Assembly (NCBI GenBank): GCA_016207885.1
Contig: JACQZE010000010.1
Location: 1 to 64,000, forward strand
Source: Nitrospirota bacterium
GTDB lineage: Bacteria; Nitrospirota; Thermodesulfovibrionia; UBA6902
Direction of reading: 5' to 3'
DNA: 64,000 bases
The notes below the pieces were generated by a model. It made no database searches and was not told the DNA's origin. It saw only the letters and a list, made by a program, of their open reading frames with translations. Of this stretch, positions 53,322-62,437 are shown piece after piece (position 1 is the first letter of the stretch; each line of letters opens with the position of its first letter). Both the position numbers and the translations under genes were made by a program.

Positions 53322-54917
53322 ATGACAACAAAGCAAAACATTGAACTTAATGGCCAGTTCCTTCATGCCCTCCGTATCATTGAAGATTCTGACATGAATG
53401 TCTTTATCACAGGAAGGGCGGGCACGGGCAAGTCTACCTTGCTTCAGTATTTCAGGGAATCCACGAAAAAGAATATCGCAGTACTTGCGCCGACCGGCGT
53501 TGCGGCAGTAAACGTCAAGGGGCAGACGATCCATTCATTCTTCAATTTCAGGATAGATGTTACCCCTGACACGGCCGGCAGGATAAAGCCGAGGGATAAA
53601 GAGATATACAAGAAGCTGGATGTTATTGTTATTGATGAAATATCAATGGTGAGGGCTGACCTGCTGGACTGTGTTGATATATTCCTTAGAAAACACGGCA
53701 GGAAAAAGTCACTTCCGTTCGGCGGGATACAGATGATATTTATCGGGGACCTTTATCAGCTGCCGCCTGTTGTGACGTCAAGAGAAAGGGCTCTTTTTAC
53801 GGATTACTACAAGAGCCCTTATTTCTTCAGCGCCAGGGTCTTTGATGATGACCTTTTCTCAAAGATGTCTGCTAAGAGTGCGCCTTTTGAAATGAACTTC
53901 ATTGAGCTTGAAAAGGTCTACCGCCAGAAAGATCAGAAGTTTCTGGATATCCTCAACAGTATCAGAAATGATACTGTCACTGATGATGATATTGCAGAAA
54001 TAAACAAGAGATATGATCCTGGTTTTGCCGAACCTCCCGGTGATTTTTATATTTACCTCACAACGACAAATGCCCTTGCGGAAAAGATCAACATGATCAA
54101 GCTTGCGGCATTGAAAGGCAAAGAACTTAATTATAAGGGCATTGTAAACGGGGATTTTGAAGGCAGAACCCTTCCCACAGCCTTGGATCTTACGATTAAA
54201 GAAGGTTCACAGGTAATGCTCCTCAACAATGACTCACTCGGCCGCTGGATAAACGGAAGTATCGGCAGGATAGTACAGGTTGAGGAAGTCGGGGATGCTG
54301 CTGATGTCATGTGGGTGGAACTCTCTGACGGCGAGGTTGTGGATGTTACACCCTACAAATGGGAGATGTACGAATTCTCATATGATAAAAAGACCTCCAG
54401 GATATTGTCTGAGAACATCGGTTCCTTTACTCAATATCCTCTCAGGCTCGCATGGGCGGTGACCATCCACAAATGTCAGGGCATGACTTTTGATAAAGTG
54501 ATAATAGACGTCGGAAGCGGCACATTTTCTCACGGACAGCTTTATGTCGCATTGAGCCGGTGCACTACATTTAACGGGCTTGTACTGAAAAGATTAATCA
54601 ATAAAAAAAATATCCTGCTCGACAGAAGGATCGTGGATTTTGTTACACGGTATCAGTATAAAGAGGCAGAAAAGCATCTCTCGATCGAAGAGAGGTTTGC
54701 CATCATTGAGAATGCGATACTGTGGAAGAAAAAACTTGAGATAATATACCTGAAGACAAAAGATGAAAAATCAAAGAGAACTATCATCCCTGTATATGCC
54801 GGAGAGATGGAATATAAAGGCAGGAAATTTCCCGGCCTTAAGGCATTCTGCACCATTGCAAAGGGGGAGCGGGTATTTCACATGGAAAGGATACTTGATA
54901 TGGAGATGGTTGACTGA
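53322..54917 (+). CDS. PIF1-family DNA helicase with WYL-like C-terminal domain
   Basis: The 531-residue protein has Walker A TGRAGTGKST (about residues 30-39), Walker B VIVIDEISMV, FIGDLYQLPPVV, and the C-terminal TIHKCQGMTFDKVIIDVG and YVALSRC motifs of the PIF1/RecD-type superfamily 1 helicases. After the helicase core, residues about 458-531 (KLEIIYLKTKDEKSKRTIIPVYAGEMEYKGRKFPGLKAFCTIAKGERVFHMERILDM) resemble a WYL ligand- or nucleic-acid-sensing domain by the pattern I-x-Y, R-x-I-x-P, L-x-A-x-C and R-x-F-x-x-x-R-I. Bacterial PIF1-like helicases are uncommon. The role is unknown. The longer upstream frame overlaps the previous gene and is rejected. Confidence 0.87.
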   Translation: MTTKQNIELNGQFLHALRIIEDSDMNVFITGRAGTGKSTLLQYFRESTKKNIAVLAPTGVAAVNVKGQTIHSFFNFRIDVTPDTAGRIKPRDKEIYKKLDVIVIDEISMVRADLLDCVDIFLRKHGRKKSLPFGGIQMIFIGDLYQLPPVVTSRERALFTDYYKSPYFFSARVFDDDLFSKMSAKSAPFEMNFIELEKVYRQKDQKFLDILNSIRNDTVTDDDIAEINKRYDPGFAEPPGDFYIYLTTTNALAEKINMIKLAALKGKELNYKGIVNGDFEGRTLPTALDLTIKEGSQVMLLNNDSLGRWINGSIGRIVQVEEVGDAADVMWVELSDGEVVDVTPYKWEMYEFSYDKKTSRILSENIGSFTQYPLRLAWAVTIHKCQGMTFDKVIIDVGSGTFSHGQLYVALSRCTTFNGLVLKRLINKKNILLDRRIVDFVTRYQYKEAEKHLSIEERFAIIENAILWKKKLEIIYLKTKDEKSKRTIIPVYAGEMEYKGRKFPGLKAFCTIAKGERVFHMERILDMEMVD

Positions 54918-54949
54918 TATACAGAATTGCAACTGATTTAGTGCCGGGC

Positions 54950-55945
54950 TTATTCTATTATAGATGCTGTAATTTCCTGCGTATCAGAGGCAGAAGACGG
55001 CAGGCCTGCTGTTAACTCCATAAAGCTTTTTGAGAGGATCTTCCTTGCGCTCGCATCACGCACATTTCTGTCAGCAGATCCAAAAATTACCGCAATGACC
55101 CGTTCCCCATTTTTAGATACTGTTGCAGCAATGGAGAATCCGGCAGCCCTGAAGTATCCTGTTTTGAAGCCGTCACAGCCCTCAAAACTTCCGACAAGAT
55201 GATTGTGGTTTCGCATAACAAGCGGTTTTGGACTGTCTGTGCGGAAAAGGCGCTCTTTTGTTGAAGTATATCTCAAGGCTTCCGGATGGTTAAGCAGTTC
55301 CAGGCATAACTTTGTTATATCCCGCGGGGTAGAAACATCCGGCTTGCCTTTGTCAGGAGGGAGGCCGTTCACAGTGGTAAAGGTGGTATCGGTCATGCCG
55401 AGTTCCTGCGCCCGCTTGTTCATGATAGCGATAAATTTGTCCTTGTTCCCTGTGTAATGAAGCGCAAGCGCAAGCGCCGCATCATTTGCTGACGGAATCA
55501 TGAGGGCATAGATCAGGTCGTCCACAGTATGCACTTCGCGTTCTTTCAAATATACCTGTGATCCTCCGACCTTTGCTACTTCTGCTGATATAGTGACTTT
55601 GTCCTGAAGAGTTATATGTTTTGCTTCTATAGCCTCTAAAATAACAAGAAGGTTCATCATCTTGACCATACTCGCAGGGTAGCCCTTAACATCCGGATTG
55701 TCCTCAAAAAGCACTTTGCTTGTAGCGGCATCAATTGCGATAGCGCCTAAATATGGATTTTTTGATATTTTTTGTAAACCAGACTTGAGTGCTTTTGTTT
55801 TGGCTTTCCTGGTCGTCTGTTTTTTCTTGATGGTTGTGGTATTTTTCTTGGCGGCGTATGTTGAAGGTATCGGTATTGTGCATAGAAACGCAACAATAAG
55901 AAATGCAGAGATAAATAATAATAATGAATGTTTTTTCATAGGCAT
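54950..55945 (-). CDS. D-alanyl-D-alanine carboxypeptidase (peptidase S11)
   Basis: The 331-residue protein has a signal peptide (about 1-31), a basic linker (KKNTTTIKKKQTTRKAKTK) and the penicillin-binding S11 triad: SxxK in YPASMVKMMN, SxN in PSANDAALALALHYTG, and KTG in FKTGYFRAAGFSIAA. It trims the terminal D-alanine of peptidoglycan peptides, setting crosslinking and supplying tetrapeptide donors for L,D-transpeptidases, of which two follow downstream on the other strand. It is convergent with the helicase gene. Confidence 0.95.
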   Translation of the reverse strand: MPMKKHSLLLFISAFLIVAFLCTIPIPSTYAAKKNTTTIKKKQTTRKAKTKALKSGLQKISKNPYLGAIAIDAATSKVLFEDNPDVKGYPASMVKMMNLLVILEAIEAKHITLQDKVTISAEVAKVGGSQVYLKEREVHTVDDLIYALMIPSANDAALALALHYTGNKDKFIAIMNKRAQELGMTDTTFTTVNGLPPDKGKPDVSTPRDITKLCLELLNHPEALRYTSTKERLFRTDSPKPLVMRNHNHLVGSFEGCDGFKTGYFRAAGFSIAATVSKNGERVIAVIFGSADRNVRDASARKILSKSFMELTAGLPSSASDTQEITASIIE

Positions 55946-56264
55946 TGTCTTTAACTTTTATTATTATATGAATTATGGAGTAATTAGACAAGATTTTTTT
56001 TAACATGAATAATATTTTCACCACCCAAGCATCAATGTGATTTGCAGAAGGCCCATGTCGGTTAATAAAAAAATAATCTTTAACCAGCGCTCCGCAATAG
56101 AAAATATATCAAAGTTAATAAAAACAGATCAGGCAAAATCAATGAGGAATTCATCAGGTTTTCATATGCCTTTTTTTCTGTAATAAATCCTCAAATAGGG
56201 AATGCTCTCCATATGGTTTCAGATCTGCTTGAGTTAACCCATTGATTTTTATAATTCTTTAATA

Positions 56265-56280
56265 TGGCATAAATTTTGCT
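56265..56280 (+). promoter_or_regulatory. Sigma-54 (RpoN) promoter for the envelope operon
   Basis: TGGCATAAATTTTGCT matches the consensus TGGCAC-N5-TTGCW. The invariant GG (56266-56267) and GC (56278-56279) are separated by exactly ten bases. It lies about 220 bases before the lipoprotein gene, leaving room upstream for an enhancer. Confidence 0.75.
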
Positions 56281-56300
56281 TTACAGTGGTAAACTGTAAA
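56280..56300. promoter_or_regulatory. Inverted repeat at the expected transcription start
   Basis: TTTACAGT (56280-56287) and ACTGTAAA (56293-56300) form a perfect 8-base inverted repeat around GGTAA. It overlaps the start expected from the sigma-54 promoter (about 56291), so it could be an operator or a 5' stem in the RNA. Confidence 0.5.
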
Positions 56301-56482
56301 ATTAGATATGATTGTCAAATTAAATAAGGGGAGGTGAGAATGAGCAAGTAAAACAAGGTGGAACTGTAGTAAAATTAGAAGTAAGCAGTTAATCTGATAA
56401 AGATTATGTTGTTAAGCTTTTGAAAGAATTCAGGCAGCACAAAAAAATCAAACTAACGTATTTTAAAAAGGGGAAAAGAAAA
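56301..56482 (+). other. Leader region with three-codon ORF
   Basis: The 182-base leader before the lipoprotein gene contains a strong ribosome-binding site GGGGAGGTGA followed by ATG AGC AAG TAA (56340-56351), a three-codon reading frame (Met-Ser-Lys). The rest of the wider 55946-56482 gap, apart from the sigma-54 promoter and inverted repeat, shows no gene or other structure I can support. Confidence 0.35.
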
Positions 56483-57079
56483 ATGTATAAGAAGATGATG
56501 AAGCAGATTGTCATGGTTTTAATAGTAGCAATGGTATTTGTCGGATGTGCCAAGAAGCCGGAAATGGAGCTCAACAGCGCTCAGGCTGCATTGACCGCTG
56601 CAATGGAAGAGGGAGCCAACAAGTACGCTAAAGACGAAGCAAAGGGCCTTAATGATGAGCTTCAGGCTGCATTAGATGAGATGAAGGTACAGGAAGGCAA
56701 GATATTCAAGAATTATGACAAGACAAAAGAGATGCTTGCTAAAGTAAATGGCGGTGCAGAAGCACTTAAGGCAAAGATCCCCGGCCTCAAACAGCAGGCT
56801 AAAGATGCTGCACAGGCTGCCGCAGATGGCGCAAAGGCATCTATTGAAGAGGCAAAGGCTCTGTTAGCAAAGGCACCAAGAGGCAAGGGTTCAATGGCAG
56901 ATATCGAAATGATGAAGGCTGATGTAACCGGGCTTGAGGCTTCTCTTGCTGAAGTTCAGACATTGATCGATACAGAAGAATACTTCGTTGCAGCAGATAA
57001 AGCCAATGTTATCAAGACCAGCGCAGCAGGCGTTATTGACGCGGTTAATCAGGCACTTGCGAAAAAAGGAAAAAAGTAG
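56483..57079 (+). CDS. Coiled-coil lipoprotein, DUF4398-like
   Basis: The roughly 198-residue protein (from this start) has a lipoprotein signal (MVLIVAMVFVGCAKK, lipobox VGC) and an alanine-rich helical body (MELNSAQAALTAAMEEGANKYAKDEAKGLNDELQAALDEMKVQE) like DUF4398 proteins. The mature lipoprotein is probably an elongated coiled coil anchored in a membrane. It begins the sigma-54 operon with AAGGGGAAAAG before the ATG, 48 bases before the first L,D-transpeptidase gene. Its structural analogy to Lpp-like anchors for peptidoglycan is inference. Confidence 0.82.
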   Translation: MYKKMMKQIVMVLIVAMVFVGCAKKPEMELNSAQAALTAAMEEGANKYAKDEAKGLNDELQAALDEMKVQEGKIFKNYDKTKEMLAKVNGGAEALKAKIPGLKQQAKDAAQAAADGAKASIEEAKALLAKAPRGKGSMADIEMMKADVTGLEASLAEVQTLIDTEEYFVAADKANVIKTSAAGVIDAVNQALAKKGKK

Positions 57080-57127
57080 AAAGTAAGAAGTAGAATATAG
57101 AATCATGATTAATGGAGAGTTCTGGTT

Positions 57128-58225
57128 TTGAATAGGTTTTTGATAAGAAGTTTATTGATTTTCTTATCGTTAATTAGTCTCTCAGGCTGTAAAGATGCAC
57201 CAGTTCTTCCAGAGGTTACCAGGGCCAAGGCTCAGGAACATACCCTCTGGAAGGCTGGTGCAGAATTATATGCGCCTGAGGATTACAGGAGCTATATTTC
57301 AGCTCTGAAAAACGGCAGGGAACTTCTTGTAACTGAAAATTCGAAGTTTGCATTATTCCGGGATTATGAATCCGTACAGGAAAAATTCCGGAATATTATT
57401 TTAACCGGCGAAAAGGTGCAGCAAAAGATACAGGAAGAAAAAGACAAGATATCAAAAGTTGTAACGGATAAGACTGCATTTCTGAATGACAGGATAAGAA
57501 CCATGAGAAGGCTGTCCTCATTTATTAATGAGGGGCGTATTTCATGTAAATCTCTGACAACAGCTGAAGTTCTGCTGAGCGAATCACGATTGATGGCCAA
57601 GAAGGGAGATTTATTTGCTGCGGAAGACAAGCTTGAAGAAGTTTCCAAGTTTACGGAGTTGGCATTAAAAGTGATGTCGCCTATACTCAGCCGTTATTCT
57701 GACGAAGCCCAGATAAAGAAATGGCGTTCATGGGTCAATGAAACCATTCAAAAATCAAAAGACAGGGATATTTATTCGATCGTAGTGAGCAAGATCGATA
57801 AGAAGCTGATTATTTATAACAGAGGCATCCCATACAGGACATATGAAGTCGGCATCGGGATCAACGGTTCAAAGGATAAGATGTATGCAGGCGACAGAGC
57901 TACACCCGAAGGGAAGTACAGCATTTCCAAGAAAACATCCAATAGCCGTTATTATAAAGCCCTGCATATCAACTATCCGAATGACGATGACCTGAAGCAG
58001 TTCTCTGTTCTCAAGAGAAAAGGAATTATTCCTAAAACAGCCCATATAGGCGGCCTTATTGAAATACACGGCGGCGGAAAGAACGGAATGACCTATGGGT
58101 GTATAGCCATGGAGAATGCCCATATGGATGAGCTTTTCAAAATAGTTGATGTTGGTACCCCGATAGCTATAGTAGGATCTGTCGAGTTTGAAAACAGTAT
58201 TTCATCAGCTATGAAGGGACTTTAA
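57128..58225 (+). CDS. Lipoprotein L,D-transpeptidase (YkuD) with helical N-terminal domain
   Basis: The 365-residue protein has a lipobox (ISLSGC), a helical N-terminal domain related in style to the preceding lipoprotein (EVTRAKAQEHTLWKAGAELYAPEDYRSYISAL), and a C-terminal YkuD domain: YSIVVSKIDKKLIIYNRGIPYRTYEVGIGING, and IEIHGGGKNGMTYGCIAMENAHMDELF with the catalytic cysteine. The usual SHGC is MTYGC, so the His before Gly-Cys is Tyr. It would crosslink peptidoglycan or attach proteins to it. Its stop is joined to the start of the next transpeptidase gene. Confidence 0.88.
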   Translation: MNRFLIRSLLIFLSLISLSGCKDAPVLPEVTRAKAQEHTLWKAGAELYAPEDYRSYISALKNGRELLVTENSKFALFRDYESVQEKFRNIILTGEKVQQKIQEEKDKISKVVTDKTAFLNDRIRTMRRLSSFINEGRISCKSLTTAEVLLSESRLMAKKGDLFAAEDKLEEVSKFTELALKVMSPILSRYSDEAQIKKWRSWVNETIQKSKDRDIYSIVVSKIDKKLIIYNRGIPYRTYEVGIGINGSKDKMYAGDRATPEGKYSISKKTSNSRYYKALHINYPNDDDLKQFSVLKRKGIIPKTAHIGGLIEIHGGGKNGMTYGCIAMENAHMDELFKIVDVGTPIAIVGSVEFENSISSAMKGL

Positions 58226-58875
58226 TGATGATCATTAAAAGAGCGGTACAGATATTAATAGTACTGCTTGTTGCAGTCTTCTTTTCCCTGGAGGGTATTG
58301 GTTATTACCTTGCCGGCAGAAGCGGCAGCGCTGTTGTTGGTACTGGCGCGGAGAAGAATTCCAAAGGGACTCCGGCTGCTTCATTCAAGGGCAGCCCTGC
58401 AGCTCTCAGAAAAAAGATCGCCTCTCTTTCTCCCAAAGGAATCTATATAATAATCGATACCGCGAGAAACAGGCTTTATATGAAAAAGGGGGAGGAAATA
58501 TTGCGTGAGGCTGTGATATCAACCGGCAGCGGCAGCATATTAAAAGACCCTTCCGGCAAGAGAGAATGGGTATTTGACACGCCAAGGGGTGAACGTACTG
58601 TAAAGTCGAAGATCACGAACCCGGCATGGGTGAAACCTGACTGGGCCTTTGTTGAGGAAGGTGAAGAGATACCTGCTGATAACAGGGACAGGGTTGAAAC
58701 CGGGATGCTGGGGGATTATGCCCTTTCCATTGGTAACGGTTATTTGATCCACGGCACTTTATATACAAGACTGCTCGGGAGAAGTGTGACTCACGGATGC
58801 GTCAGGGTAGGGGACGAGGACCTTGAGTTTGTTTACAAGAATACACCGATAGGGTCGAAGGTGATAATTTTTTAG
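58225..58875 (+). CDS. L,D-transpeptidase (YkuD)
   Basis: The 216-residue protein has an N-terminal membrane anchor or signal (IVLLVAVFFSLEGIGYYLA) and a YkuD domain with KGIYIIIDTARNRLYMKKGEEILREAVISTGSG and the full catalytic box LIHGTLYTRLLGRSVTHGCVRVGDEDLEFVY. It is the most canonical of the three transpeptidase-like genes here. Translation is coupled to the previous gene (shared base at 58225) and the next starts one base after its stop. Confidence 0.93.
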   Translation: MMIIKRAVQILIVLLVAVFFSLEGIGYYLAGRSGSAVVGTGAEKNSKGTPAASFKGSPAALRKKIASLSPKGIYIIIDTARNRLYMKKGEEILREAVISTGSGSILKDPSGKREWVFDTPRGERTVKSKITNPAWVKPDWAFVEEGEEIPADNRDRVETGMLGDYALSIGNGYLIHGTLYTRLLGRSVTHGCVRVGDEDLEFVYKNTPIGSKVIIF

Positions 58876-58876
58876 A

Positions 58877-59551
58877 ATGCGTTTTTGGCGAGCAGTTTTT
58901 CTAATCCATATCTTTTTTATCCTCTTTATAAGCGCGGAAGCTTTTTCAGAAACACTGCCAGGCCGGGCGGAGGAACGCCTGCTTCAGTCAGAGCTGCAGG
59001 TTGCGCAGAAGACCAATATCTATTTCATCCTCGATCTGGAAAAGAACAGGATATACTTTAAAGCGCGCGGGATCGTATTAAAAGACCTGGAGATCAAGGA
59101 AAAAAGATTTTGGGGAGCGGCTGACACTGTAAAATTATATGTCATGACCGGTAAGGCCGCGCGTTCTGAACCTCGCAGAGATGAGGTCATACCGGAAAAC
59201 ATAAAAAAAGATGAAAAGGTTCCTGTACCGGCCATATCCACTCCCGCTCCCGCAAGTGACCTCAAAGCGCTGGAAGTGGATGACATGCCTGCAAGCTTCA
59301 TCCTTAAACTTGGTGAAGACCTGACCGTCTCAGTGAGGCCTGATAAGAAAGGGAAGATTCCCGGTCTTTATTCCATCGTCAATACATTAAACTGGTATAT
59401 ATCACAGCCGATGCTCACGGTGTGGCATACTTTGAAAAAGAGGCCGTATAGAGTATTGAATCTGGTTTTGGATGAGAAGGATGCCCAAGCCTTGTACTGG
59501 TCGCTATATGAAGGCACAGAGGTTTTAATATACAATCCGCAGAACCATTAA
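58877..59551 (+). CDS. Degenerate YkuD-like secreted protein
   Basis: The 224-residue protein has a signal peptide (VFLIHIFFILFISAEA) and a start similar to the YkuD domain of its neighbour (NIYFILDLEKNRIYFKARGIVLKDLEIKEKRFWG), but no HxGC or SHGC cysteine box is found. The middle is a Pro-rich linker and the end is LVLDEKDAQALYWSLYEGTEVLIYNP, close to the YkuD C-terminus. It may be a non-catalytic paralogue that binds peptidoglycan or the active enzymes. The start overlaps the end of the preceding gene region by one base of spacing. Confidence 0.75.
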   Translation: MRFWRAVFLIHIFFILFISAEAFSETLPGRAEERLLQSELQVAQKTNIYFILDLEKNRIYFKARGIVLKDLEIKEKRFWGAADTVKLYVMTGKAARSEPRRDEVIPENIKKDEKVPVPAISTPAPASDLKALEVDDMPASFILKLGEDLTVSVRPDKKGKIPGLYSIVNTLNWYISQPMLTVWHTLKKRPYRVLNLVLDEKDAQALYWSLYEGTEVLIYNPQNH

Positions 59552-59577
59552 TTTGATCCGGGCTGATCCTTATCAAA

Positions 59578-62379
59578 ATGTCATCAATTAGGCTGCGCAA
59601 CCATCTCAAGAACTCCAGGCGGTTTCGTCGTCTTTCGCTTTACTTCGCGTTAGGTATTATTGCCCTGATAATCTACGAATGGCGTACCTCTTTTATTCAA
59701 TCATGGGTTTATTCAAACTATGCCAGAAAATTGCAATTCACACTCGGTTCCGGCCCCAGCCCGAGTATTGTTTTTCCTGAGAAAGGCCCTTTTGACGAAA
59801 GACGCGGTTATGTAAGTATCCCTGCATTTGTCATCAATCTGGAGAAAAACAATTATGAAATAATCCGTCAGGCCCGCTTCAGCCCGGCCCTTGAAAAGGC
59901 TGTCAGGGACGGCATAACTCCTCCATATAAAGAAAAGAATGTGGCCGGGTTGAGCATACTTGACAGGCTGGGCATGCCTCTCTATGAAAGCATCCCGAGC
60001 GAAAGGATATATGCCAGCTTTGAGGATATACCCGAGGACATTATCAAGATACTGCTCTTTATTGAAAACCGCGAGCTGTTAAAGCCGGCAGGGGATACAC
60101 AGAATCCTGTCTTTGAGTGGAACCGCATGGCAAAGGCCGGAATCCAGTATGTCGGGAACAAGATCGGCCTGCCTATAGCGGTTGAAGGCGGAAGCACCCT
60201 GGCCACGCAGCTTGAGAAGTATCAGCATTCTCAGGGAGGACGTACTGCCGGGGCGAAAGAAAAGATACTCCAGATAACTTCCGCAAGCATCAAGGCTTAC
60301 AGGTCAGGACGCGATACTACGGTCTCCAGGAGGGAGATCGTGACTGATTATATTAATACGATGCCGCTGGCATCAGCAGCCGGATACGGTGAGGTCAACG
60401 GGCTTGGTGAGGGCTTATTGGCGTGGTTTGGCACAGATATCAGGGAGGCGTCTGATATCCTGCGTTTAAAGGAAAGCCCCTCTTCTGATCTGAAATTGCG
60501 CGCCGAGACATTCAAAAAAGTCATGGCACTTTTTCTTGCGGTGAAGGCACCGACCGATTATCTTGTAAAAAACAGACAGGCACTATTGCAGAGGATAGAT
60601 CACTTTACAGGCCTGATGCTGAAGGAAGGCGAGATCACCCCTGAATTTCATGATGCGCTGAAGTCCCTCCCCCTTGAATTCAGGACAGGCAGGATGAATG
60701 TGACGAAGGCGCCTTTTGCCGAAAGCAAAGCTCCGAACGCTGTCAGATATCATCTTCTCAAGGTGCTGAACTTACCCGGCTTTTATGATCTGGGCCGTCT
60801 GGACCTGACTGTTAACAGTACGCTGGATGCGGATATTCAGAAAAAAGTCGCGAATATGCTTGGACAGCTCTCTGACAAGGAATTTGTAATGTCTGCGGGG
60901 CTGTCTCAGGAGCGTATGCTGAAGCACGGCGACCTGAAAAACATGATCTATAGTGTTCTTCTATATGAGAAAACACCTTCCGGCAACGCACTAAGGGTGC
61001 AGGCTGACAATCTGGACAAGCCTCTGGATATAAATGAAGGCGTAAAACTGGATCTTGGTTCAACGGCAAAGTTAAGGACACTTGCGCATTATCTCCAGAT
61101 AATATCCGAGGCATACGAAAAGATGTCCGGCCAGACCCCTGAGGCGCTGAGAAATGCCCCCTCTCTTCATAAAGACCCTATCTCCAGATGGATAGCTGAA
61201 GAGCTTTCAGCGAGACCGGGACTGTCCCTGTCGCAGGTTCTTGAGGCAGCTATGGAGAGAAGATATTCCGGTAATCCGTCTGAGGTATTTTTTACCGGAG
61301 GAGGGCAGCACAGGTTTGAGAATTTCAACAAAGACGATAACAGCAGGGTAATGACGGTTTATGAAGGGCTGAGAAATTCCGTCAATCTCGTCTTTGTACG
61401 CCTGATGCGTGATATTGTTTCTTATCATACGGCGCGACTGGACATTGATACCGCAGTTGTAATGAAAGACCAGAAAGATGCAAAGCGAAAGGAGCTTCTC
61501 ACCATTGCTGCTGACAAAGAGTCGCGTGATTTGCTTTCCGGATTCGTGGAAAAGTATAAAGATGTACCGCTTAACCGGGCTATTAAAAAACTACACAGAC
61601 ATCCGCTTGAACTTTGGACGATAGGTTATTTGGAGGCACACCCTCAGGCGCAATGGCAGGAGTTAGTGCAGGCCAGTGCAGTTGAAAGAGAACAATCCAG
61701 CGCATGGCTTTTTTCACCGCGCAACAAACATGCCCAGGATATCAGGATCAGGATACTGATCGAAGAAATGGCATTTGGGGAGATACACAAGGGATGGCAA
61801 AAACTCGGGTACCCGTTTGACTCTCTGGTTCCATCATATGCCACTTCTATAGGCAGTTCGGCAGACCGGCCAAGCGCGCTTGCAGAGCTTATGGGGATTA
61901 TAGTAAATGACGGGCTGCGTATGCCGGCGCTCAAGGTGACATCGCTTAACTTTGCAAAGGACACCCCGTATGAGACCGAACTTTTCCTGAAGCCGGTTGC
62001 GGGTGAAAGGGTCATGTCAACGGAAGTAGCAGGGATCCTGAAGAAAGCTCTGGCAGGAGTTGTTGAAGGCGGCACGGCACGCGCTGTTTCAGGCGCATTT
62101 AAAGGGACTGACGGCAGCCCTTTGGCAGTTGGGGGCAAGACCGGTTCAGGTGACAACCGGTTTGAAACATTTGGAAAGGGCGGAACCCTTATCAGTTCAA
62201 GAGTGGTAAACAGGACAGCCACCTTTGTTTTTTATATAGGTGGCCGCCATTATGGTGTTATCACGGCATTCATGCCTGGTGAGGAAGCTGCGGATTATTC
62301 CTTTACCAGTTCTTTGCCTGTGAATATTCTGCGCCTTCTGGCGCCAGGATTGAAGCCGATGATCCTGACTGATAAATAA
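59578..62379 (+). CDS. Bifunctional penicillin-binding protein (transglycosylase and transpeptidase)
   Basis: The 933-residue protein has an N-terminal TM anchor (YFALGIIALIIYEW) and a GT51 glycosyltransferase domain with catalytic Glu163 in FIENRELLKP and GGSTLATQLEKY (about residues 204-214). Its long C-terminal part carries the serine-transpeptidase triad: STAK in LDLGSTAKLRTL, SVN in RNSVNLVFVR, and KTG in GGKTGSGDNRF. It would polymerise glycan strands and crosslink them. The ENREL variant replaces the more usual EDRxF. It comes directly after the L,D-transpeptidase-like genes and in the same operon. Confidence 0.88.
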   Translation: MSSIRLRNHLKNSRRFRRLSLYFALGIIALIIYEWRTSFIQSWVYSNYARKLQFTLGSGPSPSIVFPEKGPFDERRGYVSIPAFVINLEKNNYEIIRQARFSPALEKAVRDGITPPYKEKNVAGLSILDRLGMPLYESIPSERIYASFEDIPEDIIKILLFIENRELLKPAGDTQNPVFEWNRMAKAGIQYVGNKIGLPIAVEGGSTLATQLEKYQHSQGGRTAGAKEKILQITSASIKAYRSGRDTTVSRREIVTDYINTMPLASAAGYGEVNGLGEGLLAWFGTDIREASDILRLKESPSSDLKLRAETFKKVMALFLAVKAPTDYLVKNRQALLQRIDHFTGLMLKEGEITPEFHDALKSLPLEFRTGRMNVTKAPFAESKAPNAVRYHLLKVLNLPGFYDLGRLDLTVNSTLDADIQKKVANMLGQLSDKEFVMSAGLSQERMLKHGDLKNMIYSVLLYEKTPSGNALRVQADNLDKPLDINEGVKLDLGSTAKLRTLAHYLQIISEAYEKMSGQTPEALRNAPSLHKDPISRWIAEELSARPGLSLSQVLEAAMERRYSGNPSEVFFTGGGQHRFENFNKDDNSRVMTVYEGLRNSVNLVFVRLMRDIVSYHTARLDIDTAVVMKDQKDAKRKELLTIAADKESRDLLSGFVEKYKDVPLNRAIKKLHRHPLELWTIGYLEAHPQAQWQELVQASAVEREQSSAWLFSPRNKHAQDIRIRILIEEMAFGEIHKGWQKLGYPFDSLVPSYATSIGSSADRPSALAELMGIIVNDGLRMPALKVTSLNFAKDTPYETELFLKPVAGERVMSTEVAGILKKALAGVVEGGTARAVSGAFKGTDGSPLAVGGKTGSGDNRFETFGKGGTLISSRVVNRTATFVFYIGGRHYGVITAFMPGEEAADYSFTSSLPVNILRLLAPGLKPMILTDK

Positions 62380-62437
62380 TTCCAGGACGCTGATATTTCA
62401 AAAGTTATATAATTATGATTATGAAAGCTGAGATCCT

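Noticed and set aside
59415-59609. Minus-strand frame at the end of the degenerate YkuD gene
   Set aside because: It overlaps coding sequence on the plus strand and shows no start signal or family.
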